A stretch of DNA of 38,393 nucleotides, taken from positions 1 to 38,393 of the forward strand of contig JAMCZC010000031.1 in the NCBI GenBank assembly GCA_023485865.1, read 5' to 3'. The position numbers were made by a program, and so were the translations under genes. Below, one piece after another: positions 8,170 to 18,046 of this stretch (within the stretch, counting starts at the first letter, position 1; every line of letters begins with the position of its first letter). The DNA is from Patescibacteria group bacterium (GTDB lineage Bacteria; Patescibacteriota; Microgenomatia; Levybacterales; UBA12049). Below the pieces are notes generated by a model. It saw only the letters and a program-made list of their open reading frames with translations, did no database searches and had not been told where the DNA came from.

Positions 8170-9259
8170 GAAGAAATTTATCCCAATCATCATAATTTCC
8201 GTTTTATTGATTTTTGTCGGTAAGCTAATCCTCAGCAACTTAAACGTATTTCCGTTTATGTTCCAGCTTATATTCAATCGGGACATTCAATTAAAACAGT
8301 CAGCCAGCCGTATTAACATACTACTTTTAGGTATCGGGGGGGGGACTCACGACGGCCCCGATTTAACCGATACGATTATTTTTGCAAGCTTGGACGAAAA
8401 AAATAATAAAGTCACTCTGGTTTCAATCCCAAGAGACTTATGGTCTCCGGAGTTAAATCAAAAAATTAACACGGCATATACTATCGGCGAATCAAAAAAA
8501 AAGGGCGGAGGATTAACTCTTGCTGAGGCTGCTGTTGCCAAGATAACAGGACAAAATATTGATTATGGGGTTAGGATTGATTTTTCCGGTTTTGTTAAGG
8601 CGATAGATATTGTTGGCGGTTTAAACGTCAACGTAGATAATGCTTTTGATGATTATCAATACCCGATAGACGGAAAAGAGGAAGATCCCTGCGGCCATAA
8701 TCAGAATGAGTTAGAAGCTCTGGCAACTGCAGCATCACAGCTAGAAGCTTTCCCCTGCAGATACAAGCATTTGCATTTTGACAAAGGGCCGCAGCGTATG
8801 GACGGTAAAGCAGCCTTAGAATTTGTAAGATCAAGACACGGCCAAGGGGACGAGGGTACCGACTTTTCCAGAAGTAGAAGACAGGAAAAAGTAATTAAAG
8901 CTTTTAAAGAAAAAGCGCTGTCTGCAGAAACCCTGTTAAATCCTGCAAAAATAATAAGTCTTTACGAAACGCTTAAGTCCAGTATAGATACAGATATAAA
9001 ACAAGATGAATTTGACGATTTTATAAGACTTGCTCAAAAAATGAAAACGGCAAAAATACAAAGCACGGTTTTGGACTATGGTGATGAGCAAAAACAAAGG
9101 CAGGGGCTTTTACAAAATCCGCAACCTTCTTCGGATTATAATTACGAGTGGGTGCTAATCCCAAGAATTGGAAACGGAAATTATAAAGAAATACAAAAAT
9201 ACATAGATTGTGAAATAAAAACAGGAAATTGTCCGGTTTCTGCAAAGCCCCAAAATTAA
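8162..9259 (+). CDS. LytR-CpsA-Psr (LCP) family protein
   Basis: N-terminal TM, INILLLGIGGGTHDGPDLTDTI, VSIPRDLW, MDGKAALEFVRSRHG. Confidence 0.92.
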   Translation: MPKKKFIPIIIISVLLIFVGKLILSNLNVFPFMFQLIFNRDIQLKQSASRINILLLGIGGGTHDGPDLTDTIIFASLDEKNNKVTLVSIPRDLWSPELNQKINTAYTIGESKKKGGGLTLAEAAVAKITGQNIDYGVRIDFSGFVKAIDIVGGLNVNVDNAFDDYQYPIDGKEEDPCGHNQNELEALATAASQLEAFPCRYKHLHFDKGPQRMDGKAALEFVRSRHGQGDEGTDFSRSRRQEKVIKAFKEKALSAETLLNPAKIISLYETLKSSIDTDIKQDEFDDFIRLAQKMKTAKIQSTVLDYGDEQKQRQGLLQNPQPSSDYNYEWVLIPRIGNGNYKEIQKYIDCEIKTGNCPVSAKPQN

Positions 9260-9265
9260 ATCGCA

Positions 9266-10528
9266 ATGCTAAAATTCTTAAAAGAATATAAAAAAATTCC
9301 ATTACCACCGATATTCGCTTTGTTATTTATTTTATTTATTAGAATAATCTTAATCAATCAGCCGAGTTTTAAAATCGATATGAATGACTGGCAGGCATGG
9401 GCAGGAAGACTTGTTGATGTAGGCCCCATGAAATTTTATACGCCCAACATTTTTGCGGACTATCTTCCCTTTTTTTATTTCTTTCTTTGGATTGTTGCAG
9501 AAGTTTTTAATGCAATTTTTGGTAAAGCTGCTATTTTTTCAACAAGCTTTGAACTTTACATAAAAATAATCAGTAATGTTTTTGATTTCCTAACCGGATA
9601 CACAATCTTTGCCATAATAAAAAGACATTCCCCAAAATGGGCTGCGATAGGCAGCATTCTCTACCTTGCTAATCCAAGCATTATATTTAATAGTTCCGTG
9701 TGGGGGCAAATAGACTCAATACCGACTTTTCTTCTTACCTATTCGCTTTATCAGCTTGAGGAACGTAAGAATATCATAGGCTCATCAATAACAAGCATCT
9801 TATCATTTCTAATAAAGCCATTGAACGTATCGCTTTTACCCATCGTGTTTCTAAGAGCGATAAGAAGTTTCACAATTAAAAAAATTCTGATAGCCGTTGG
9901 GTTTGGAATGCTGGTTTCAATTGTTATTTCAATGTTTTTCTTTGCAAATGACCCTATCCTCGGGGGGATAAAGCATTTTTCAGCAGCAATTAATATGTAT
10001 CCCTACACTTCCCTTAACGCATATAATTTTTGGGCTTTATTTGGCTGGTGGAAACCCGATACCGGGCATTGGTTTAACTTGTCATATCATATTTGGGGTT
10101 ATATTTTATACGCATTTATTCTTCTTATTGTCCTCTTCTCGTATTTAAGAAGAAAAGCAAAAATAGGAACAAAGCTTGATTATTTTGCCTCTGCTTTATC
10201 TTCTTTTGGGTTTTTTTTGTTTTTAACCCGCATTCATGAGCGTCACTTATTTCCGGTTTTTGCGTTGCTTATTATTTCAGCTTGTATTTTTCGGTCAAGA
10301 ATGCTTATCGTAAGCTATATTACGCTCGCTATCATTAATTTTATTAATCTATTTTATTCATATTATTACTACAATGTTATTTACAATAACCCAATGGCTC
10401 CGAAGAATATTATTTTTGACATATCCTTAAATTATCAATTGATTTTTTCTCTTGTTTCGCTTATTGTTTTTGGTATCATGTTGTATGTTTATTTTAAAAA
10501 TCAAAAATTAATTTATGAAAAAAAATAA
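9266..10528 (+). CDS. Polytopic GT-C type glycosyltransferase (mannosyltransferase-like)
   Basis: Many TMs, early acidic motif DMNDWQAWAG, SVWGQIDSIPT, TRIHERHLFP. Confidence 0.75.
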   Translation: MLKFLKEYKKIPLPPIFALLFILFIRIILINQPSFKIDMNDWQAWAGRLVDVGPMKFYTPNIFADYLPFFYFFLWIVAEVFNAIFGKAAIFSTSFELYIKIISNVFDFLTGYTIFAIIKRHSPKWAAIGSILYLANPSIIFNSSVWGQIDSIPTFLLTYSLYQLEERKNIIGSSITSILSFLIKPLNVSLLPIVFLRAIRSFTIKKILIAVGFGMLVSIVISMFFFANDPILGGIKHFSAAINMYPYTSLNAYNFWALFGWWKPDTGHWFNLSYHIWGYILYAFILLIVLFSYLRRKAKIGTKLDYFASALSSFGFFLFLTRIHERHLFPVFALLIISACIFRSRMLIVSYITLAIINFINLFYSYYYYNVIYNNPMAPKNIIFDISLNYQLIFSLVSLIVFGIMLYVYFKNQKLIYEKK

Positions 10529-11858
10529 AAAAACAAAAATAAACAGCGAAAAAGTTTTTAGTAGAATATTATTCTTTCTTCCCGAAGTTATAATCTTTGC
10601 ATTTGCATTTTTTACCCGCTTTTTAAGATTGGACATACCGAAAACTCATATATTTGACGAGGTTTACCATGCTTTTACCGCAGAACAAATGTTAAAAGGT
10701 AATCCTGCCGCGTGGGAGTGGTGGAATACTCCGCCAAAGGGTTTTGCATATGAATGGACACATCCTCCCTTAGCCAAAGAATTTATGGTAATTGCAATGT
10801 CTATTTTTGGCGATAATCCATTTGCCTGGAGATTTTTTTCGGCACTTTTCGGTTTTGGAGTGATAGTACTTATTTACTTAATTAGCTATAAACTTTTTAA
10901 AAACCGTTTGATTGCATTATTTGCGGCTTTTGCCGCTTCTATGGACGGACTTCTTCTTACTATGTCGCGTATTGCAATGAACGACATGTATTTCTTATTT
11001 TTTATATTACTAGCTCTTTTGTTTTTCCTCTACAACCGGAAATTTTTAATGGGAATCGCGCTTGGCCTTTCTCTAGCAGCAAAATGGACGGGTCTTTTTG
11101 GAATAGGAATAATAGGCGTAATATATGTCATTCAACTTTTATCACAAGTTAGAAAAAAAAATATTTCCAAAAGAAGCGCTATAAAAAATTTATTTGGAGT
11201 ACCTCTATTTTTTATCATCTTACCTCTTGCTATTTATCTAACCGTTTACCTGCCTTTTTTTACAGGAAAACATACACCGCCCGGTAACAAGTCTTCAGCC
11301 TTCAACGCCGAAACTTTTATTGGACTGCAGCAGCAAATGTATTGGTATCACACAAATCTTAGGGCAACGCACCCGTATCAGTCAAAACCGACACAATGGA
11401 TATTTGATCTTCGTCCGGTCTGGATTTATGTGGATTACAAAGATAATACAATTGCTAACGTCTACAACTTGGGCAATCCGCTTTTTATGTGGTTTGGATT
11501 GGTATCAATTATTTTTCTGCTTTTTGAATTTATAAAAAAAAGAACTTTGGGAATCGCGGTCGTTCTTATCGGATACTTTGGATTTTTCCTGCCGTGGATA
11601 GATTCCCCAAGAATTATGTTTTATTATCATTATTTACCGGCTGTTCCATTTTTAGCAATTGCAACAGGTTATGTTCTGAATAAATTATTTGTTGAAAAAA
11701 TAGGAAAAATATTTGTCTTTTTGTTTTTATTGTTTTTAGTAATTTTATTTATTTACTTTTTCCCCTTATGGACTGCAATCCATATCCCGCGATGTGTAAA
11801 TCCACAAGGATGTGTTAGCTGGTACGATTCTTACTTTTGGTTTTCCAGCTGGAAGTAG
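10515..11858 (+). CDS. PMT-like (GT39) glycosyltransferase
   Basis: IPKTHIFDEVYHAFTAEQML, EWTHPPLAKEFM, polytopic; resembles dolichyl-phosphate-mannose protein mannosyltransferases. Confidence 0.8.
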   Translation: MKKNKKTKINSEKVFSRILFFLPEVIIFAFAFFTRFLRLDIPKTHIFDEVYHAFTAEQMLKGNPAAWEWWNTPPKGFAYEWTHPPLAKEFMVIAMSIFGDNPFAWRFFSALFGFGVIVLIYLISYKLFKNRLIALFAAFAASMDGLLLTMSRIAMNDMYFLFFILLALLFFLYNRKFLMGIALGLSLAAKWTGLFGIGIIGVIYVIQLLSQVRKKNISKRSAIKNLFGVPLFFIILPLAIYLTVYLPFFTGKHTPPGNKSSAFNAETFIGLQQQMYWYHTNLRATHPYQSKPTQWIFDLRPVWIYVDYKDNTIANVYNLGNPLFMWFGLVSIIFLLFEFIKKRTLGIAVVLIGYFGFFLPWIDSPRIMFYYHYLPAVPFLAIATGYVLNKLFVEKIGKIFVFLFLLFLVILFIYFFPLWTAIHIPRCVNPQGCVSWYDSYFWFSSWK

Positions 11859-11863
11859 TATCG

Positions 11864-13066
11864 TTACATTGACCAGATATTTAGAAAATTAATCATAATT
11901 ATCCCCCACAAATTAATAATGATGCTCAATACAACTATCAGATAAGCTATCATTTTTGGCTTTTGACCGATACCTAAAGCAATAAGAATCAAAACGAAGG
12001 GCATAAAATCCTGGGCAAAACGATATCCAAATTCCGTAAAACCGGTGGCTACCCAAAGCGACAGGACAAAAAAAGTGGAAATAATAGCAAGCCAGCATGA
12101 AACCATAAGGGTGGATTTTTTTGCTCCCAACGCAAAAATAACGGCTGGAGAGACAAACCATATTGCCATGCTATATAAAGAGGGAATTACGTATGGCCAT
12201 GAACTTTGAAAATAAGGCAGTCTGGAAAACATAGCGTCGATATGTATCGGAATATGTTTAAAACTAAGGTAGCCGTCTTTAATAGCGCTTGGTTTATGCA
12301 CATTTGGAAGCAATTCATAGGGAGAAAGCGGACTGAGGCTTGCAAACCGCATAAAATTATAAAGTATGTCCAAAAAAATAAAAGAGCCTATTCCGATACC
12401 AAGGGCGATAAGCTTATAAATAGACTTTTTATTAACGGGTAAAAATTTATCTTTCAGATAAAAAAGAAAAAAGGGAAGGGTAAAAATTTCCGTTGATCTC
12501 GACCAAAAACTTGCTCCTAAAAAAAGGCCGATTAAAAGCAGTCTTTGTTTTCCGAAAGTTTCCCGTATTGCCAATAAAAGAAAAAAAAGCGCAACAATGT
12601 GCGCAAGATACCAGGCCGATCCAACGCTTGCCAAGAACCATTGACCGCTGCCGAATGCAAAGAAAAATGTAGTTACAATAGCTGTTTTGGATGAAATGTT
12701 TATTTTTTTTAATAGGCTGTAGAGAATAACAGGATTTAGACTGCCTAAGAATATGGAAAAAATTGTTTGTGAAACTCCGGCTCCGAAAAGAGCAACCAAC
12801 GGAAACAGTAGTACGGCGGGCATTGGCGGAAATACAACGTAATATTTATCTTTAAACGTTATTAATTCGCTTAGCCAAGGGGGGTTTTCCAATAAATAGA
12901 GCCTGTGGTTAACAAAGGCGTCGGCAAGCTTGACAAAATAGTCGTATGGAGTATTTTTAGAAGCGCTAAAAAAATAGATTATAAATGTAAGCGCGAATAT
13001 TAAAAAATATATAAGATAAGGATGAAGTTTGTTTATTTTCATACGGTGGTATTTATTATAAGGCAA
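11864..13066 (-). CDS. Polytopic membrane protein, GT-C glycosyltransferase-like
   Basis: Hydrophobic multi-TM; PYDYFVKLADAFVNHRLYL, YVVFPPMPAVLL. Confidence 0.6.
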   Translation of the reverse strand: MPYNKYHRMKINKLHPYLIYFLIFALTFIIYFFSASKNTPYDYFVKLADAFVNHRLYLLENPPWLSELITFKDKYYVVFPPMPAVLLFPLVALFGAGVSQTIFSIFLGSLNPVILYSLLKKINISSKTAIVTTFFFAFGSGQWFLASVGSAWYLAHIVALFFLLLAIRETFGKQRLLLIGLFLGASFWSRSTEIFTLPFFLFYLKDKFLPVNKKSIYKLIALGIGIGSFIFLDILYNFMRFASLSPLSPYELLPNVHKPSAIKDGYLSFKHIPIHIDAMFSRLPYFQSSWPYVIPSLYSMAIWFVSPAVIFALGAKKSTLMVSCWLAIISTFFVLSLWVATGFTEFGYRFAQDFMPFVLILIALGIGQKPKMIAYLIVVLSIIINLWGIIMINFLNIWSM

Positions 13067-14429
13067 AAAGCAGCATGGCGCCGATAATTGTAAGCACTCC
13101 TCCCAAAAGTCCCAGCGTAACTATTTTCCCATCAGGGCCGGGTGAATTTCCTCCCGGTGCAAGGGGCGGGGGCGCGGAGGGTTTGGGAGTAGGCATAGGA
13201 GTAGGCGTAACAGTTGGAATAGGAGTGGGCGATGAGGTTGGGGTAGGAGTTGCGGAGGGAGAAGGACTGGGAGTCGGGCTTGCTAAAGGAGTTGGTGTTG
13301 AGGTAGGCGGATTTGCTACAGGATTTACTTGGCTTCCTGCGGCATAAACCGTAAAGGTCTGGGTTATTGTTCTTAATATGCCATTTATGTCTTTTGTCGT
13401 TATAGAAATTGTATGCTGTCCCGGCGAAAGCGGGACGTTAGGTCTATAACTCCAATTTCCATTTGCATCGGTTTTTACCTTTGTTTGTATTTGTGCGTCC
13501 GAATGTATCTCTATTTTTACGTCTTCATTAGGTTTCCCCGTTCCTGTAAAAATAGGCTGTTGGTCCGAAAAGCTTTGGTTTTCCTTAGGAGTTATTATTT
13601 TCGGAGTATTGCCCGATGAAACTGCGGGAGAGGAGGATGGCAATGTTTCAATTTGAGCAGAGAATGAGGCTATGGGCTCGGTACCAGTTGTGAAATCATA
13701 GTTTTGCGAAAGCGTTACGGTTGGGACAGGATTTATTTGATTTAAAGATAAAGATACATTTGAAGATAAACCGTCTCCGAAAAAAAGCATTTTAAGAACG
13801 CTGGTTGCGGGAAAATCCAAATAAGACGCCAAATCTACTGTCCTCACGGAATTTAGAGGAATCAAGTAGTTTCCGTCAGATTTTATAAGGGACGAAATAA
13901 CTTGGGAGTTATCGGTTGTAATATAAATTATGGCTTCGTTCGGAATTTGTCCGTTTGGCATAACAACCTTCCCAACTATTGGTTTTTGTTCCGAAGGGGA
14001 GCTTGTCACAACAGCCCCCGTAACTGCCTCAAACGGAGTGCCGCTATTTAAAAATTTATCTTGGCCGCTAGTAATTGAAAAAAAATATTTTGTAACAGGA
14101 GACAAACTTCTTACGGTAATGCTATGAATTTTATGGTTGACTAGAGTGCCGGTTTGTTGATCTCTGTCGTCAAGGGCTGTTTGTCCTAAATTTTGATCTT
14201 TGCCGTAATTTAAACTGCCTATAACTTCCCCGTCCGTATTATAAGAAACAGTAAATGAATTATCGGTAATATTAGTTATTCTTACGTTTTGCGGATTGGT
14301 TGAGGGACTTGCGTTTCCAACAACAATGACTCCCTGTTTAACTAAAAACGAAGTAACACCAACACCGATTACTATAAGCAGTAGCCCTAAAAGCGTTGGT
14401 ATGCGTTTGTCCCAAAATGTTTTTTTCAT
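13056..14429 (-). CDS. Secreted, C-terminally anchored surface protein: FN3-like, carboxypeptidase-regulatory-like and Ig-like domains, P/T/S-rich stalk
   Basis: NPQNVRITNITDNSFTVSYNTDG; KPIVGKVVMPNGQIPNEAIIYI; PKENQSFSDQQPIFTGTGKPNEDVKIEIH; PTPSPSP stalk; SPGPDGK + terminal TM. Confidence 0.75.
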   Translation of the reverse strand: MKKTFWDKRIPTLLGLLLIVIGVGVTSFLVKQGVIVVGNASPSTNPQNVRITNITDNSFTVSYNTDGEVIGSLNYGKDQNLGQTALDDRDQQTGTLVNHKIHSITVRSLSPVTKYFFSITSGQDKFLNSGTPFEAVTGAVVTSSPSEQKPIVGKVVMPNGQIPNEAIIYITTDNSQVISSLIKSDGNYLIPLNSVRTVDLASYLDFPATSVLKMLFFGDGLSSNVSLSLNQINPVPTVTLSQNYDFTTGTEPIASFSAQIETLPSSSPAVSSGNTPKIITPKENQSFSDQQPIFTGTGKPNEDVKIEIHSDAQIQTKVKTDANGNWSYRPNVPLSPGQHTISITTKDINGILRTITQTFTVYAAGSQVNPVANPPTSTPTPLASPTPSPSPSATPTPTSSPTPIPTVTPTPMPTPKPSAPPPLAPGGNSPGPDGKIVTLGLLGGVLTIIGAMLLFAL

Positions 14430-14761
14430 GGCAAAATTACTCCTCCTGCTGATCCTTTGGGAGAACTACCTGGTCCGTTAAGCTCTGAAGCGGATAAGGA
14501 AGACGAAAAAATATTTGGAAAACCAGGCGTTGGCGATGGGCTAGCCGCGGGGTGCCCTTCATAAATAGGCGTAACTTTTTGTCTTTGTTTTAATTTAGAT
14601 ACGGCGTCCATATCAAAAATTGGCTTAATGGGAGATATCTGGATATCTACGGCAGGCGGTATGGTCGAGGTTGCTGAGCTATGATAAATGCTAAAAATAA
14701 CCCACGCTACAATTAAGATGAATGATGGTATCAATAATGTAATAATATCTTTTTGTTTCAT
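14426..14761 (-). CDS. Small single-TM protein of the pilN/pilO cluster (PilP-position, unassigned)
   Basis: N-terminal TM, P/S-rich tail, directly downstream of pilO and overlapping the surface protein start. Confidence 0.6.
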   Translation of the reverse strand: MKQKDIITLLIPSFILIVAWVIFSIYHSSATSTIPPAVDIQISPIKPIFDMDAVSKLKQRQKVTPIYEGHPAASPSPTPGFPNIFSSSLSASELNGPGSSPKGSAGGVILP

Positions 14762-15412
14762 TTATTGTTTGAAATAAGCAGTGCCTTTAAAATTTAATTG
14801 CGTTGACGGACCCTCTCCGGTATTCCTGCTTAAGGAAAGAGTATTTATAGAAATAATTCTTTGCATTTTAACCATAGAATCTATAAGTTTTGAAATACTC
14901 TCATAAGAACCGTTTGCCACAATACTAAAGGAAAAAGCGTAATATTTTTTTGTATCGACGGAAAAATTGGGAATTTCAATTTCAAAGGTCTGAAAACCTG
15001 TAATCGCAACGTTTGAGCTTTGCGCCAGCGATTGTATTTGCGCAACCAAAAGCGGAATCTGCGGATTCTTAGGGAATGAATCGAAAACGTATTGCAAGTC
15101 CGGAGTAAGCTGACCGTACTTTTGTTGAAGAAGATACAAGTTGTTTATCTTACTTTGTAGCTGCCCATCAACAAATTTATTATCCGACAATTGCTTGTTT
15201 AAGTTGGCGATGGTCGAGAGCGTTGGGTTAATTGCAAAAAGACCAAAAAAAGATAATGCCAGAATGGTAAAAACAAGAGTAGTAAACTTCCTGGCCCTCT
15301 CTTCTTTGAAATCCGGCAACATTTCAAAGTATTTCTTTTTTTGCAGGTTTTTAAATAAACTATTAGCTTGTATTCTGGCTTGAATTTTAGTTTGTATTTG
15401 CATAAGCGACAC
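14762..15412 (-). CDS. pilO: Type IV pilus assembly protein PilO-like
   Basis: TM then coiled coil (TIANLNKQLSDNKFVDGQLQSKINNLYLLQQKY) and ferredoxin-like C-terminus; adjacent to pilN. Confidence 0.7.
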   Translation of the reverse strand: MSLMQIQTKIQARIQANSLFKNLQKKKYFEMLPDFKEERARKFTTLVFTILALSFFGLFAINPTLSTIANLNKQLSDNKFVDGQLQSKINNLYLLQQKYGQLTPDLQYVFDSFPKNPQIPLLVAQIQSLAQSSNVAITGFQTFEIEIPNFSVDTKKYYAFSFSIVANGSYESISKLIDSMVKMQRIISINTLSLSRNTGEGPSTQLNFKGTAYFKQ

Positions 15413-15944
15413 TAGGTTTAAGCGTAGCAGTTAGACTAATTACAATAACTGCGCTTGAAGGCTTGTTTTCTATTTTGTCTATGCTTACGGAGTCTATTTC
15501 TGAATAGTTTTTGACAGAATTTACAAAAATATTTAGCGATGAAACAGAATCAGCATTTGCATCGATCTTTATTCTGTCTTCGTGCAAAGTGACATTGTTA
15601 AATGTCATCCCTAGCGGAGCAAAACTCACTATATCGCGAAAAACCTTAAACCTACTTACTCCCAAGCTGCTGTAAGTTGTGGCAATGAATAACCTGTCCT
15701 GTAAATTACGGTATGTTTTTTCGTTGTCTTTTAAATAATTAACAATTGCTTGTTCCTGGGTAATTTTAGAGTGAAGATCTATTAACTGCCGATCTAAGGA
15801 AAATCGGTATATAAAAGCCGATAAGGCAACAATTTCCGTTAGTATAACTAGTAATCGGCCTATTGTTAGGGCCCAATTTACAAACCTATCAATTAAACTG
15901 GTTTGTTTTTTCAGCAGATTTATTGAGGCAGAATTTTTTTGCAT
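15387..15944 (-). CDS. pilN: Type IV pilus assembly protein PilN-like
   Basis: SINLLKKQ N-terminus, single TM, VSRFKVFRDIVSFAPLGMTFNNVTLHED. Confidence 0.75.
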   Translation of the reverse strand: MQKNSASINLLKKQTSLIDRFVNWALTIGRLLVILTEIVALSAFIYRFSLDRQLIDLHSKITQEQAIVNYLKDNEKTYRNLQDRLFIATTYSSLGVSRFKVFRDIVSFAPLGMTFNNVTLHEDRIKIDANADSVSSLNIFVNSVKNYSEIDSVSIDKIENKPSSAVIVISLTATLKPSVAYANTN

Positions 15945-15953
15945 AGCAAGTTT

Positions 15954-15982
15954 AGTCTAGGGGTTTTTTATGCTTTTGTCAA
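15954..15982 (-). promoter_or_regulatory. Promoter of pil operon TTGACA-N17-TAGACT
   Basis: Minus strand: -35 at 15982-15977, -10 at 15959-15954, ATG at 15944 (9-nt gap). Confidence 0.7.
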
Positions 15983-16002
15983 AGATAAACCTGCTTAATT
16001 TC

Positions 16003-16317
16003 TTATTTCTTAGCCATTGTTTTGGATGTTTTGATTTTTGGAGCTCTCCTTCGTTTATCAGTTCTTTTGTGAGTTATTTTTTTACCCACAACAAGTTTGG
16101 CAAGTTTTGATTTTATTCTTGCCGCTTTGTTTTTATGAATGATGTTTTTCTTGGCTGTTTTATCTATAACCCTTACGGCTTTTCTGATATTTGTTTCTGT
16201 CGGAGTTTTTTCCGCAAGTTTTACGGCTTTTTTAAAAAGATTTTTAAGAGTTTTGTTTGCTAATTCTCTTTTCTTATCTTTTCTTAATTTTTTCTTTGCA
16301 GATTTTATTACTGGCAT
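16003..16317 (-). CDS. rpsT: 30S ribosomal protein S20
   Basis: MPVIKSAKKKLRKDKKRELANKTLK; IDKTAKKNIIHKNKAARIKSKLAK. Confidence 0.92.
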   Translation of the reverse strand: MPVIKSAKKKLRKDKKRELANKTLKNLFKKAVKLAEKTPTETNIRKAVRVIDKTAKKNIIHKNKAARIKSKLAKLVVGKKITHKRTDKRRRAPKIKTSKTMAKK

Positions 16318-16359
16318 CGGAACATTTTACCATGTTATACTTATAAAAACAATAACTTT

Positions 16360-18018
16360 ATGCCTAAGGATTTTTTAAAGCGTGGTTTGGGTCTTCTGTT
16401 TAAACGTCAAAATAATATTATTTCCGCGGCTTTTGTAATAATGGCGACAATTATTTTTTCCCAAGCCTTAGGTCTTATAAGACAAAGGCTTCTAGTTAGT
16501 ATTTTTGGTGCGTCAAATACTCTTGGGATTTATCTTGCTTCAACAAAAATCCCCGATTTTCTCTTTCAGTTAATAATTGCAGGAGCATTGTCCTCGGCTT
16601 TTATTCCCGTATTTTCCGAATATCTTGGCAAGGGTAAAAATCAGGACGCGCATAAACTGGGATCTACTCTTTTTGTGATAGGTTTAATAATTTTCTCCGT
16701 CCTTTCCTTGGTGCTTTTTATTTTTGCTAATGATTTTTCAAAAATAATGGCGCCCGGTTTTTCACAGGCTCAAATAAAGCTTATGGCGGACTTAACAAGA
16801 GTTGTAATATTTGGAGAAATTCTTTTTATTTTGGGAAGTTTTCTCTCTGCCATACTCCAGTCATATAACCATTTTTTTATTCCGGGAATTGCCTCGGCAA
16901 CTTTCAACTTAGGGATAATCATTGGCATCCTAACCTTAGCACCTTTTGTTGGTATTTTTTCGGCAGCTTATGGTGTGATCCTCGGCGCTTTCATTTTCGT
17001 GCTCGTTCAGCTTCCGTTTGTTAATAAAGTGGGCTTTTCTTTTAAGCCGACTTTTTCTTTAAAAACAAACGGAGTTATGGAGGTTCTAAGGCTTATGTGG
17101 CCAAGGACTTTATCCATAGGAATTTTTCAACTGGGAACAATTATTACCGTAACTTTGGTGTCTTTCTTGCCAAATCCCGGACGAAATTATGTAATTTTTG
17201 ATTATGCCCAGACTTTGGCTTTTGCCCCCGTCGCTTTATTCGGACAGGCAATTGCCCAAGCCGCTTTCCCTGTTCTTTCAAAAGAGAGAGAAAAACTTGA
17301 AGATTTTAAAACAACTTTTATAACAAGCTTAAATCAAATGCTATATCTGGTGCTACCCGTTTCGGCGCTTTTGTTAGTTTTAAGAATTCCTATTGTAAGG
17401 TTAATTTACGGAGCAGCTCAATTTGATTGGGACGCCACAGTTCTTACGGGTAAGACTCTCGCATTTTTTAGTATTTCTATCTTTGCCCAGGCGCTTGTTT
17501 ACCTTATCTCAAGAGGCTTTTATGCTCTGCATGATACTAAAACACCTCTTGTTATAGGAGGGTTAACAACAGGTCTTATGATTTTGTTAGGAGCACTTTT
17601 TGTTTTTGTATATCATTACGGAATCGAAAGCATTGCCATTGCTTATTCGGTAGCCAGCATTGTTGACATAATCATACTGTTTATATTCTTAGATAGAAAA
17701 ATAGGCGGGTTTAAAAAAGTTTCGCTCGTGGCGTCCTTAGCAAAAATTACACTCGCTACCGTTTTTACGGGTTTTGCTCTATATATCCCTATTAAGCTTT
17801 TGGATCAATTGGTTTTTGATACAACAAAAACAATAAATTTAATAGTCCTAACCGGGATTTCAAGTTTTGCCGGGCTGTCCTTGTACCTTTTTCTCACCTG
17901 GCTTTTCAATGTTAAGGAAGCAAGCATGTTTATTCTTCTTTTTAAACGGTTAGGAGACTGGAGACAAATTCTTAAGGGCAGTGAAGAAGCAATTGACGGA
18001 ATAAGAGTTAATCCATAA
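16360..18018 (+). CDS. murJ: Lipid II flippase MurJ/MviN
   Basis: SQALGLIRQRLLVSIFGAS, DFLFQLIIAGALSSAFIPVFSEY; polytopic ~550 aa. Confidence 0.92.
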   Translation: MPKDFLKRGLGLLFKRQNNIISAAFVIMATIIFSQALGLIRQRLLVSIFGASNTLGIYLASTKIPDFLFQLIIAGALSSAFIPVFSEYLGKGKNQDAHKLGSTLFVIGLIIFSVLSLVLFIFANDFSKIMAPGFSQAQIKLMADLTRVVIFGEILFILGSFLSAILQSYNHFFIPGIASATFNLGIIIGILTLAPFVGIFSAAYGVILGAFIFVLVQLPFVNKVGFSFKPTFSLKTNGVMEVLRLMWPRTLSIGIFQLGTIITVTLVSFLPNPGRNYVIFDYAQTLAFAPVALFGQAIAQAAFPVLSKEREKLEDFKTTFITSLNQMLYLVLPVSALLLVLRIPIVRLIYGAAQFDWDATVLTGKTLAFFSISIFAQALVYLISRGFYALHDTKTPLVIGGLTTGLMILLGALFVFVYHYGIESIAIAYSVASIVDIIILFIFLDRKIGGFKKVSLVASLAKITLATVFTGFALYIPIKLLDQLVFDTTKTINLIVLTGISSFAGLSLYLFLTWLFNVKEASMFILLFKRLGDWRQILKGSEEAIDGIRVNP

Positions 18019-18046
18019 TTTGATATAATTCCTCAAAAGGATTCTA

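Noticed and set aside
10515-10545. Poly-A runs at the GT39 start as phase-variable site
   Set aside because: A-runs are common in AT-rich genomes and Lys-rich N-termini; too weak alone.
13075-13347. 90-aa Gly/Val-rich ORF on + strand
   Set aside because: Antisense mirror of the P/T/S-rich stalk of the surface protein.
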